Below, one piece after another: positions 44,862-56,580 of a DNA stretch of 64,000 nt. Position 1 is the first letter of the stretch. The number at the start of each line of letters is the position of its first letter. The translations under genes and the position numbers were made by a program. Under the pieces are notes generated by a model. It searched no databases, was not told where the DNA came from, and saw only the letters and a list, made by a program, of their open reading frames with translations. The stretch is from Galeruca laticollis (lineage: Eukaryota > Arthropoda > Insecta > Coleoptera > Chrysomelidae): contig OY998179.1 in NCBI GenBank assembly GCA_963921935.1, forward strand, positions 48,590,222-48,654,221, in the 5' to 3' direction.

Positions 44862-46270
44862 TCAACTATCGAAAAAGAGTTAATCGCAATAGTTTGGGCT
44901 ACAAAATATTTTCGACCGACTTCGATATCGTAACTGACCATAAACTACTAGAATGACTTTTCTCAATTAAATTCCGCAACTCCAAATTAACAAGATGGCG
45001 AATAAAATAAGATGAGTACGATTATATTAAATATAAAAAATGTAAACTAAACTCAAATGCCGATGCTCTTTCGCGCGTAAAAATCCATACTAAAACAGTT
45101 TCCGACGAAATTGAAGACTTGGTCAGAAACATAAAAAACCATTCCAATAATCCTGAAAATGAACAAATAATTCGAGAAATCTTTGAATCACATAACGCAA
45201 ATAAATAACAAGACATTTACAACATTTCTATGTAGATACAAATAGATGAATCTATTCAAGATGTAGAACGGGAAATTGACGAGTCTATGCATTCCAATAC
45301 CGACCAAAATTTTATTGTGATATTAAACATCAGACTCACCTGTAAATTCCGGTCACAATCAAATTTTTATATCAACAGCAAAGCCAAAAAGCACGATTTT
45401 ATTCGAAAGAAATCAACGTATCCAAATATCCGAACACAATTTTGAAAACGATATTATCAATTTCCGAAACCCAAATATTTACGAGAAATTTTCAGTGGCT
45501 ATACAAAAACATTTCAGATGGCTTTCTATTAAATTTAGAAGATGTAGCATATTTTTAGTTGACGTGACAAACAAAAATGACATTGAAGAAGTAATAGCGA
45601 ATTATCATGAAGGTAAATCAAACCACCGCGGAATGGACGAGACAGTAAACAGAATTAAAGAAAAATACTATTGGACACATATCAAAGAATCTATTCAAAC
45701 TTACATTAAGAATTGCGAAATTTGTCAGCAAAGTAAATACGAGCGACACCTCATACGAATGTAAATGAATATTACTTTAACAGTATCAAAATCGTTTTAA
45801 ATAATTCATTCAGATATCCTTACCCGCGAACAATTAAAGTTTCTAACTATCGTGGGTACATTTTCCAAATATGCATCATATGAACTCGGTCTGTGGAACT
45901 GAAATAATTTAATCAAATTCTTTTCACGCCTCGGTGCGCCTAAACAAAATAGTAGTTGACAACAGCCGAATTCAAAAACTCTGTCGTAACCGAATTACTG
46001 AAACTTCAGAATATTGATATTCACTTTTGCAGTCCAAATCATCCCCACTCAAACAGAACCGTCGAGAGGTTCTACTAAACAATAATCGAACATATGAGAA
46101 TATTGAACACAAAAGGATTCTTAAAAACCACAATCAAGAATAAAATCATTTATGCTGTTTTGGCCTATAAAATCATTATCTGCATTCTGCAACGAAATTC
46201 AAACCTATTGACAACATAGACGGACATATAACAGACAATAACCTTTTTAATATCGAAATTGATCAGATAT
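44862..46270 (+). pseudogene. Ty3/gypsy pol, 3' part (RNase H end, integrase)
   Basis: Resumes the gypsy protein cut at 31782: STIEKELIAIVWATKYF (RNase H E), a broken T-D-H-K block, NADALSRVK-like tail at about 45058, then the integrase zinc module at 45495-45764 with YHEGKSNHRG (H-H) and NCEICQQSK (C-C). The integrase core follows with shifts: AEFKNSVVTELLKLQNID, HFCSPNHPHSNRTVERFY (final E), and HMRILN. The first integrase D region is badly decayed. Many stops. No envelope-like gene or LTR was recognised downstream. Confidence 0.85.
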
Positions 46271-46469
46271 TAATAAACGACTATATAAATGACCAGAGTC
46301 CGCCACTGTGCTTGTGAAAGTGAGAAGTGTTTGATATCGATCCGGTTTAAATTTAAGATTAGTATGGATACACCCAGGTAGGTGGAGGCTCAATGAAGTA
46401 AGCTATACCAAATCATTCACAAAACACCAACCACGTTGAATGAGCCAAAAAGGGAATTAACCGGAACGA

Positions 46470-47050
46470 TACGAGTCGCTGGAGGAAGAAAAAATACTTA
46501 GAAAACCTAAAATAATAGAACACTCATCAGATAAACAGGATAATCACCGAAAAATGTATGAATTAAGAAAAATATTACAGGAATTTAAAGAAGAAATCAA
46601 AGGAAAATTACAGACAATAAATACCGGAATATAGATAATGAAATTTGACCAAAAATAAATAACGAAAGAAGTACAACAAATTAGAAAGAACAACAAGAGT
46701 TGGGACATTAAATAATGAGAGAAAATGAAGCAATAAAAAAGGAAAATTAGATAATAAAGCTAGAAAACAAGAAAATTTGAACGATAAGTTCAAGAAATAC
46801 AAACTTTAGTGTGTCTAGAAGAAATTTGTCCATGAAATATTTTTTGAAAGTAGACCTAGAAACTATAAGAGTTTGCAAACGTATGTTTGGAGGTACACTA
46901 GAGGACAGAGACGATGGTTTTGAACTGAGTTAAATAAAACATTACAGCTAGACAGGAAAAATATATTGAAGATCACAATCAAGTTAATAGAAGAAGCGTG
47001 GTACGAAAAGCAATATTCCAGGAAAAAATTCTTCAGTTTGGGAGTTCTTT
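46470..47050 (+). pseudogene. Possible decayed LINE ORF1 coiled coil (weak)
   Basis: Purine-rich plus strand in which broken frames give charged, helix-prone peptides (KMYELRKILQEFKEEIKGKL). This resembles the coiled coil of the LINE ORF1 at 18217. Stops are frequent and no second domain is seen, so simple A-rich composition could explain it. Confidence 0.25.
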
Positions 47051-47189
47051 CAGTCGCTATTAATTTTTTGAATGTTGGTGTTTTTATTTTGGTAGTTTTT
47101 CGATTGAAACATAATAAAGAATATCGTTAATATATTGTTTACAATATAAATAGATGTTTATTGACCACCCAAAAATATAAAGAAGTACA

Positions 47190-47380
47190 TGTAGGTAACA
47201 TAAATAATAATTCGTTCGTCGTCCGTAAACCCCTCGAGGGGATTTGGTGACATCATGTATTGATTCTATCAATGAATTGCCTCCAGGAATCTCTATCTTC
47301 GGCATGGTGGATTGCATCTTGCAGGCTTTCATTTGATCTATCACGGTGAGCGTCCCCTTGGTCTGCGGTTCATTGGAATG
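47190..47380 (-). pseudogene. LINE ORF2 C-terminal scrap
   Basis: Minus strand, across one stop: N-R-R-P-R-G-R-S-P (equivalent to the GRPxxRW block) followed by SLQDAIHHAEDRDSWRQFID. This is the extreme C-terminus common to RTE-like and related LINEs (A-x-D-R-x-x-W-R). Only about 60 codons remain. Confidence 0.6.
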
Positions 47381-49290
47381 TAAACTTTTAACTTAAAACA
47401 TGTAACAATATAATTGTATACTCATATTACAGGAATAATTTTTAATTAATATGTCGCAACTGAAAGTTTTATTTATTACAAGTATTTTTGTGTTTTAATC
47501 ATTTTATTCACTGATGTAGATCAAGTGCATAATTTTAAGTGCATAATTTTGATGTTTTTAGATACCTTTAGTAGTTTTATGACGATAGCTTTGATAATGA
47601 CCTAGTGTCTACCTACACCACTGTTACTTCTTACCTACGTCTTATACTAGCTTTGTCATAAAGGGAGAAAGCCTTATTATGAAATACTTTAAATTTTCTT
47701 TTACTTTTAGTTAAATTGCATTTTATGGTTGAAACGTATAGGTAAATAAATCCGATTAGACGACGTTAGTATTTTTGTACTATTTCATAATACGATTTTG
47801 TACATAGACAGTTAAAACCAACGGTATAACAGAATGCCCGAACCGAAAGAGAATCTATTAAAATAACAGCTTTTTTATGTGAGCTCGCTGTTATAAATTC
47901 AACTGCTTTTAAAAAATATGGCTTTCATTGTACATATAAAAGGATAAACGAGTGTGAAGCAGTAAATGGAAGTTGCAAATATCAATAAATTAAACCTATG
48001 ATAGTGTCGTTTTGTTCTTTGATGTATAAAATTTAGCTATTGCCAGCGTTTACATTATATTGTAACATTTAAATGTGACATGATGAAAATTTATTGCATT
48101 AGGCAGAATACTTTATGTCATCAGGTAGTGTTTAATAAAGTGGCACTTCATCAATATCATTAACTTTTGTCATCCTCGAATAAAAAAATATCTCATAGAT
48201 ATTTTCATAATTTTTCTGGAACTCTGAAGGATGTAAAGTCGAATACGTTCTTCATCTCAAGAGCCATTTTCCAAATTGTGTTTAGTAGCAAGACTGGTTT
48301 TAATAAATCAATTCGAACTTGTTAGTTTTGATATCTGTAGCGACATCTTGCAATGGTAAAGAGAAGGTTTAGTTTTGTGCATCTAAAAACATTATCAGTA
48401 CTGCTACATAATAAAAGCAGCATCAGATTGATAAGTTACGAAAATCCAATACAAATTCCTATATCTAATGTAACAATATGTTTAATGCTTTTATTCACTT
48501 TTACGAACACAAAATACTATCCAGTAGTATGAACAAATATTGTAAAAAACACTAAACACATGTAGATTTTAATGTATTCGCTCTCTGAGCTCCCTCATAC
48601 TCAAAAGTATTTGTTTAGAAAACATTGCTTTTCTAAATCTGTTTCTTTTGAAATACTACTAAGTGAATAAACAGGAAACATATAAATCAATAAATCAAAT
48701 TAGATATTGGATCACACCTTTTATTAGCTAAAGAAATCGTTCCTTTAGTCGCCATTTAACGACTATTGGAACATTAAAAGACCCTACAAAATGATACTAA
48801 TTCAGACGCTCGCTCACGTTTTTACGATGTTCATTTAAGAAATGGTAGATAAAAAAGCGTTACCAACATTTTTGTGTACTTTTTCATATCGCGATCATAC
48901 AAACCGTTGAAATTATCGGTATTAAAAATCCTAACTGGATGTGATAGCAGGAGATCCGGACATAAACCTAAACCCCTCATCCTTTTTCCTGATTAAGTAT
49001 ATATTTTTCTCTCAATAAAATATGTACATAAACAAAACCTGGCGTGATTGGCAGAGATATTTTTAATTAAAAATAAATGTTTAATTTAAATTTTTCCCCA
49101 CAGTTACAGCCAGTCTTATTCTTATAAAATTTGAGAGCAAAAAGTATGTAGAAAATACCACTGTATGAGTGATTAACTTTTTCCTGACAATAATATCCGT
49201 CAATCATGTGTAAATGGGTTAATTGGTATTACTAATTTTCCCTCACTTTTTAAAAAAATCATGTATATAAATGCAGAAAATTTTATTGGG
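47381..49290. other. Non-coding stretch, nothing recognised
   Basis: About 1.9 kb of AT-rich DNA; no frame longer than background and no repeat seen by eye. Confidence 0.5.
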
Positions 49291-49292
49291 AA

Positions 49293-49339
49293 TCCAATGG
49301 TATGTGACTGGCATTTCAAATCGAGGCATGTATGATGAT
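49293..49339. repeat. Short repeat shared, inverted, with 53677-53724
   Basis: The block tttcaaatcgaggc and the flanking ccaatgg-tatgtgac pattern are the reverse complement of 53677-53724, with about seven mismatches over 47 bases. It lies next to copy 2 of the satellite-bearing element and may be part of an older TE. Confidence 0.55.
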
Positions 49340-49350
49340 TAGCATAGATT

Positions 49351-49922
49351 TTTACTTTCCCGCCCAATTCTATCTAATATGCGAGAAAAGTATTGGTTTA
49401 CCCTAAAAATTTGGAATTATGGAGTTTTTTTAGTTGTTTCTTCGTTTTTCAGCAAGAAAAACACGATAAGACGGTTTTTTTGAATCCCGTGTATATGTCG
49501 TCGGTCGCTTTTCGTAAAATGTGTTGTTAGTACAATACAGCATCCGGAGTGCAACAAGTCACCAATTTTATGATTGAATATTGCTCAGGACATCTCACAG
49601 ATAAACCCTATTAATTTTCAGCTCTCTGGATCCAGTATAACGGACTTAAAATAGCCTCCGGAGTGCAACAAGTTACCAATTTTATGATTGAATACTGTTC
49701 AGGACATCTCTCAGATGAACCCTCTTGATTTTCAGCTCACCAGAGCCAGTACTGCGGGTACTATGATACTTGAAGCATCACATTTTTCTCATTTTTTGAA
49801 GAAACTCCGGTTTGTCAGCACGATACAGCCTCCGAAGTGTATATAAGTGACCAATTTTATGATAGGATATTGTTAAAGGCGTCTCACAGATGCGGAAAAG
49901 TTACGTTTCAATCTTTAAAACC
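49351..49922 (-). repeat. Satellite-bearing repeat element, copy 2 (about two monomers)
   Basis: Inverted relative to 26009-27149. It starts with the gggcgg/atctaatatgcgagaaaagt arm, passes through about two and a half monomers (gtgcaacaagt-accaatttt, tgattgaata-tg-tcaggac, ttgattttcagctcaccag), and ends with cacagatgcggaa-gttac. Its array is shorter than that of copy 1, showing array-length variation between copies. Confidence 0.85.
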
Positions 49923-50830
49923 ATTTCTTTCTATGTATACTGGTGTAACATGTCGCTGAGACATGTTCCCATTTTCATCAATTATTTTGGAGCGTTACTT
50001 ATTCGTCGGCTACTCCCACCTCTAATTCCAAATCCAAATAATAGGAACATAGCGGCGATCGTTTTTACCATCGTTAAATATCTATTTAAACTACGATTCA
50101 AGTCGAATTCGCTCTCTTTTGTTCATTCTTCGCTGATAATCAACTTCAGCATTCAGTTTCCAAATAATTTTGTGGGTGATATTAATTCTTCTTGCTGGTA
50201 AGTTATCTATATCTTTTCAAATTGTAATTGTGTGCTTACAAATCATTCTATTTCGATTTTTCTATTTATAACCTGTTTCTGATTGTCTGACAGCACGCGA
50301 AAAGGTCACAGATGCTAGTCAAGTGGTAAACCATAAGCGTCACCGTTCATCCAAGGAATTTATTTACTATTTAATTTTATACCCGCTCTGATATATAAAG
50401 GTAATATAAATGTAAATTCGGTTAGTTAGAACAACTAACTGACCTTCATACATTTGTAGAGTACATACAGTTGAAACAATAAATTAATTTTGAAATAATC
50501 TTGTAACGCAACTATTCTGACTGAATATTTCATTAATTATCTTGAGAATTTGGCGCAGGTCAATTCTTGGGAGACATATTAACAAACCATTTATCAAATC
50601 ATTCTCCAGATTACTTTCTGATTTTCGAAATGTTGATAATAACATTTCCAAGAGACATTACAATAGGGTCCTACTAGGAATTGTCCCAATGACTACTTAG
50701 AAACTTTGCAGGTATATACGGTGAAACTTGGTCTCGCCCAAATGTGTATAATTTGTTTTGCTTAGAGTCGCTTATGTTCCATAAGTGTTAACTGCGTTGT
50801 GAAAGATCTCTTCAAGTTTTACCCCAGTAA
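49923..50830. other. Non-coding stretch
   Basis: The open frame 49890-50201 has no recognisable motif. It may include the 5' flank of the second IS630-like element, but its terminal repeats were not found. Confidence 0.4.
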
Positions 50831-50841
50831 AGTGTAAGAGC

Positions 50842-52143
50842 GTGCTTAGCTTACAAACGAACACTGTAGTGTTAAATGTGCATGATGCTGTTGTACATCA
50901 AATGCCGGCTGCAACTGTTATAAATATAGTTTCGACATGTTCCAATATGACAGGAGTTAGTGAATCTACTATTTACAGGCTTCTAAGAGAGAGGAAAAAT
51001 GGAAATATATCGCCACCTAAAAAGTCAACTGGAAGAAAACCATTTGACCTTGATGAACATATGCAAAATACAATAAGACGAAAAGTACATGAATTATATT
51101 TTAAAAAAGAGATCCCAACCCTTGACATAATTCTAAAAATGGTGAAGGAGGACGAGAATTTGCCTGACATAGGGTGAAAAACTTTGTGGAAAATATTACA
51201 CAAATTAAATTTTACTTGGGAGAAGCAAAGTCGCAAATCAGTGCTAATCGACAACGAAGAAATAATATGTTGGAGACGCCAGTATTTACGAGATATCCGA
51301 AAATACAGACAGGAGGGAAGACAAATCTATTATCTAGATGAGACATGGCTCAATGAAGGACATTCAGTGAAAAAATATGGCAGGACAAAATTATTCAAAC
51401 CAGTCGTCCAGCTTTCATAGAAGGTTTATCTACTGCACTGAAAACTCCTATCGGTAAAGGTCGCCGACTAATAATAACGCATGTTGTATGCAATCAAGGG
51501 TTCGTTGAAGGTGGTTTACTGGAGTTTCAGTCAACATCAACCAAAGACTATCATGAAGAAATGACTGCAGATGTATTTTACACAAATGGTCGAATTAATT
51601 TCAAATAATGCTGTAATCGTTATGGACAATGCCACTTATCATTCGCGATTAACAGAAAATCTTTCATCTACCTCTTGGAGAAAAGCTGATATTAGAAACT
51701 GGTTATTCGTAAAAGATATACCATTCGAAGACGATATGTTGAAAAAAGAACTTTTAAAGGTTGCTTCAGATCACAAGCTACAATTTAAAAAGTTTGTTAT
51801 TGATGAAATAGCCAAGAATCGTGGGATAACAATGCTTCGTTTGCCGCCATACTATTGTGAATTAAATGCGATAGAGTTATTATGGGCCCAAATGAAAGGT
51901 GATGTAGCTAGACATAATAAAACATTTAAAATGAAAGATGTTCGTGAACTCATGAAGTACTCATTGACAACAATAACTGAAGAGAACTGGAGAGATTCTG
52001 TGAATCATGTAATTGAAGAGGTAGAGAAAATGTGGGTTTTAGATAACCTCATAGAACAAACTATAGAACCGATAGTGATCTCTCTCGACGAGTCTTCGGA
52101 TACTTCTTGTATGGCCAGCGAAGAGGATGATACTATAGATTGA
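50842..52143 (+). pseudogene. Second IS630/Tc1-type transposase (DDE_3), decayed
   Basis: Frames 50842-51177, 51184-51420 and 51571-52143, with 51421-51570 readable in another frame, give one protein homologous to that at 41093-42406. The N-terminal part has STIYRLLRERKNG and GRKPFDLDEHMQNTIRRK. Then come QIYYLDETWLNEGHSVKK (first D), LIITHVVCNQGFVEGGLL, NAVIVMDNATYHSR (second D), LPPYYCELNAIELLWAQMKG (final E; the usual Pro after N is Ala) and an acidic, Ser-rich C-terminus. A TGA at 51175-51177 and frameshifts disable it. The two copies differ at many positions, so they are old, separate lineages of one family. Confidence 0.88.
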
Positions 52144-52149
52144 ATTTTA

Positions 52150-53676
52150 TATTTCCTATAAATGGTATGTTTACTTTACTTAATATACATTAATTCATTG
52201 TCAATAAATTTGAATTATGAAAATTGAACTATATTTTCTTGAATTAGTTTAATTTAATAAAAATGAAAATGTAACTTGTTAATAGGCCTAAACGAATAAA
52301 TTTTATTTCAACTGTAAGGTTGACCGAATCTAATTAATTAAGCAAAATGAACTAATATCATAATCTCCGCCACTGCCGCACTGTTTATCGTTTAGCTGGC
52401 ATTGTTCAGTTTTATTACCATATTGTATTTTGAGCTGAAACAGGGATGCACAGATAACCAATACAGACACCTACCTGTTTTGCATTAGAATTTTAGTATT
52501 TACTTGTAAAATTCTTAGGATCACTCTGTAAGAGATAATTTTCTATTTGAATCTTTAATGAGGCTACTGTGCTGTCAGACATTAAGAAAAAGACTATAGT
52601 TGAAATATTTCGTTTTTAAAAAAACAATAATTTTGTTATGGCGTTTCCAGTTTTTCTTCGCCGTTCCCTTCAAAAAATCTGGTGGCGTCAAAAATTATTT
52701 TGTGAAGCGAATTTATAACAGATTTTCTATATGGTTATTTTCCACCGACTTAAATTTGCTTTTTCTGATTATTTTGGGTACAGGACGGATAAGAATGAAC
52801 AGATTCCTGTGGTTTTATTTTGAAAATTAAGTTCAATTTTTATATGTATTGGAGTATAAGCTCCTCGCCTGTTCATTTTATTCCCCCTTTTCAATTTTCT
52901 ACTGTTTTTTTATTTCTTTCCCTACAGCTCTGCAGCCTGCACGGACCTCTACGGACCATTACGGACTTGGCGGACCCTCCAACGATCCACTCACCGGACC
53001 GTATCGCTCCAGAGTCCAGACAACGACTGCTCAAGAGCCCGTGAATACTGCTGCGAGCTGTACGTCCCGAGTCTTCCCAAGATAAGTCCCCAACTTATTT
53101 ACTGTAGATATAAAATTTTGAGTTGGGCATTTTTATTGTAATACTTATTTTTATTCGTATTGTATTGTTAATATACGGTTTTTGTAAATTTATTATTTTG
53201 TGTCAAATAAATCCATTTGTCCCGAAATTTTGTTTGTTGATTCACCTTATCCCAATTGAGGTAATAAAAAATAGTATAACTAAGGCCGAATTCACTACCT
53301 GAGGAGAGTCCCAAGGCCGGGTAAACTTAGGAAAGTGACACTGATTATTTCCTTAAATATGGAAATGTGAAGTAATGAACTTTAAAATCACTTATTTCCA
53401 TTATTTTTCTCTATTTGCTCGGAAATATTTGTTGTCTCGATTTACAGTGAGAAAATCTCTTCGGTAACATACAAAAATACTTTTTGTTGACATGAAAATG
53501 TTCGGCAGAGTGCCGCGGCTTTCCTGTCGGAACAAGCAATTTCGTTCGTCTTTATAAAGTGCGGTTGACGCGAGACGGATCATTTCTTAACTTATTATGT
53601 ATTCGTTAATAAGTTTGAATTAGTTATATTTTTCGTCATTCAACATCTTTACCGCACACAATAATATTGCGTTCCA
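52150..53676. other. Non-coding stretch, possibly an LTR or gene 3' end around 52860-53340
   Basis: Mostly AT-rich, but 52925-53090 is GC-richer. It starts after an acceptor-like tract (tttctttccctacag) and carries CGGAC repeated every 9-10 bases at 52938-52976. An aataaa lies at 53204, followed by a tgtcccgaaattttg stretch. This looks like the regulatory part of an LTR or a terminal exon; no partner LTR was found. The frame reading ALQPARTSTDHYGLGG has no known match. Confidence 0.35.
52936..52978. repeat. Phased CGGAC repeats
   Basis: Four CGGAC pentamers spaced 10, 10 and 9 bases, start to start, with a fifth about 30 bases further. The near-helical spacing on one strand is unusual in this AT-rich setting. 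It could be a protein-binding cluster or a short tandem duplication. Confidence 0.6.
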
Positions 53677-53724
53677 ATCATTAGACTTGCCTCGATTTGA
53701 AATACCAATCACATATCATTGGGT
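53677..53724. repeat. Short repeat shared, inverted, with 49293-49339
   Basis: See the partner site. It contains gcctcgatttgaaata and atatcattggg. The element it belongs to is not identified. Confidence 0.55.
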
Positions 53725-54138
53725 TAGCGAGTGTTTCCATTCCAGTCCAGTAAGATGGTATTTGCAGATTTGGTCACTGACTAATACCAGATTATAGTCA
53801 ACAACCGCCGGCAACGTGGACGCCGCCAACTAATACACCAGCTCACCCACATATTCTGTCGCCCTTTTCAGTACGACAGTTCATAAGTAACGTACTAGGA
53901 AGTGCTATTCCTAAATTGTTTCTTTTGAGAATTGTTAAATTTTAGGCCACCAAATCCAACACAGACACCACATCAAGGAAGGACTTTTAGCCCACAGTTT
54001 AATATAAAACTCCTAGAAAGCTAATAAGCCAGGAAACCTTCAACTGGGGACGCGACTCCATCCGGTAGTGAGTCCGCTGAAGGTGTTTTAGATTTCACTC
54101 CCAAATCCATTCTTTCTCCTATACAAAGCTCTCTAATA

Positions 54139-54760
54139 TGTCCTCCAGGCGCACCTTCAGCTACAAAATTGTAACCAAACCTACGACTTCCGACAATTAT
54201 TTTCCTCTCCTACCAACAAGTACAAATTCGAAGACTCTCGATTTCAAGCATCTACGATTCACCTCCTAAACATCTCAGCCGAAGCAAGAGAAGCGTTCCA
54301 AGAAGTTTTCGCCAAACTACACACCCTCCACAATGCCCCAAACCCCCCTCAACAAACCTCTAATAAACCGCTCTCCATTCACTCAACATCCTCAAACCTC
54401 CCCGCTTCAAACATCCAAACACACTTCCTTTTCCTCCCCCTCGAGATCTTATGCTTTCTCCGTAAGATCTCAATATCCCACTCCCTCAATCGCCCGGCAA
54501 CCCCCCATTCCCGATGAGGATTTCACCCTGGCCATAAAAACCAACCTTCAACCTACTTAAACCTCAACTCCTATCAACAATCCTCTTCAAACCCAAACTC
54601 TAAACCTCAGAAACTCCACAATATTCTACCCCAAAATCACTTTTCACCCTCCAAAACGGCCAAATCTAATACCTAAAAATGAATTTTAATAGAACCGCCC
54701 TTGTAAAAACTCATCCCTAATAACCTCTACACTCCTTAAAAAATTCAAAATGTCCACCTT
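54139..54760 (+). pseudogene. Decayed Pro/Ser-rich LINE ORF1 N-terminus (tentative)
   Basis: From an ATG at about 54139 the frame reads SSRRTFSYKIVTKPT and SDNYFPLLPTSTNSK, hits one stop near 54267, and continues to 54557 as a proline, serine, threonine and glutamine-rich chain. The plus strand is strikingly poor in G. Low-complexity Pro/Ser-rich N-termini with an F-P-x-L motif are common in LINE gag-like ORF1 proteins of the R1, I and Jockey groups. No zinc knuckle follows. An alternative is a Pro-rich host exon. Confidence 0.4.
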
Positions 54761-55970
54761 CCGCCACCTACTATTTCGCCTTAATTTTTAAAATGTCTCT
54801 ACAACTGCAAATTCAGTAATTTTTTCAAAACTAATTCGTAATTTTTTAATCACTCCAATGCTAGACAGTTTTCTTACACAAAGCTTTCCTAGTCACTTTT
54901 AAATATACTCTGCACCTTCTTTCTAGTATTTTTTAAAAAAACTTTGCATCTAAAATTCGACCCTTCTTCCAAATACTCACTCGGACCTCCACACAAACGC
55001 AGCACTAAACAAAAAAACACCTAACTCTAGCCCCGCAGAAGAATATTGCAGAGGAATATATCCTATATCTAGGCCCATTTTCTGTAAACTACCAAACCCA
55101 TTAAAAAAATCAAACAAATCCGAATACAGATAATTCACGAACTTTTCTCTTTTTCTCTATCTCATTGGGTTAATACTAAAATTATGTACATTTACATCAT
55201 TTTTTGGAAGAATGAGAGAAAATTACTATTTCGAATGAACCCGTTAACACCTGTTTGACGGCTATTATAGCCAGGAAAAATGATGAGGGGTGAGGATCTC
55301 AGACTAAGAGAAAAACACACAATACAATGTTAATGATTAATGAACGGCATTGTCATGGCCAAAAGGTTAGTCGTCACACAATACATTGAAAAGGATTATA
55401 TTCTTGGCAGGTATAATTGTATACCATGTATACACATTGGTCCCTTCTTCAGTGTTGGCTGTTTCTCTGGATATAATATACGATGCTCAATAATGATACG
55501 AAGGCAGCTTTCGCAGTCATTTGATAAGGAAACAATGTTCTATGAAATATACAAATATTCTTACATTATTATATATTTTCTAATAAGCGTATACAAAAAG
55601 AATGATTCAAAAAGCAAATCCACCACATTTAAATTACAGTTGAGATCGTTTTATTTATGATGATGATGAACCCTGTTATTTATTCAGTTATTACCTATGT
55701 TTTACTATGGGACATTGGAATGTGACAAATAATAAAAGTATGTAGGTAAAAGGACCTTTATTTAGGTACCCGATTGATTTATGAGTATTGTCCTTTCCTG
55801 TTCTGGTAAACAGACCAAAAATAATGGTCAATTTTATTATAAAATATAATTCATTAATTTACATATTAATACATGCCTTAAATTAAGATATAATATGTGT
55901 TATTTTTGTCATTTTGCTTTTTGCACCATTGCAAAGTTGATAATTTGAATTAATGAGAAAAGTTGAAGTA
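54761..55970. other. Non-coding stretch
   Basis: C-rich, G-poor at first (to about 55080), then AT-rich. The frame 55340-55660 has no recognised motif. A TE 3' region is possible. Confidence 0.4.
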
Positions 55971-55974
55971 CAAA

Positions 55975-56580
55975 CGAAATTAATGAAATTAATTCGATCC
56001 TGGAAAACTCAGGGATTTACTAAAAAAAAATTATTGAAGTACTAAATAGCACTAACGAATGCATGCCACTAATGTGGAATCAACCGTAAATAATTTAAGA
56101 AGCTAATATTGAAATAAATAATAGCAAATAACTAGAAAACCAAGAAAGCACTAACGAAATTTATGGAAGCACTAAGAAACACTAATGAATGACAGGAACT
56201 TTAACTATCAAATATCTCGAAAAACAAGATACCACTAAAAGAAATTCTTGAAGCACTAAAGAGCAATAACGAAGCACTAACGAATGACACTAAATTTAAA
56301 CGAATGTTAATACTTTGGGAGCTGACCTAAAAAAACATGAAATATATCGAAAAGCACTAATGAAAATAATTGAGGCACTATAAAGTGCATTAACGAATGA
56401 CACCATTTTGGAATTAATCCTAAACACTTTGGGGACTGCCCTTGAAATACATTAATACTCAATATCTACCAAACCATGGAAGCACTAAAGAAATGTATAG
56501 AAGCAGTAAGAGGCACTGACCGATGACACTGAATTTAGAAAATCGTGATAACTTTGGGGGCCAACTTGACGGACCTTGAT
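55975..56580. repeat. Degenerate tandem repeat, unit about 115-125 bases
   Basis: Recurring blocks in the same order: gaagcactaa-gaaat, then cactaacgaatgacac, then aactttggg-gctgacct. The 'ctttggg' box occurs at about 56315, 56429 and 56551; the 'aacgaatgacac' box occurs at least four times with variants. There are about four to five decayed copies. No relation to the 175-base satellite was seen. Confidence 0.75.
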
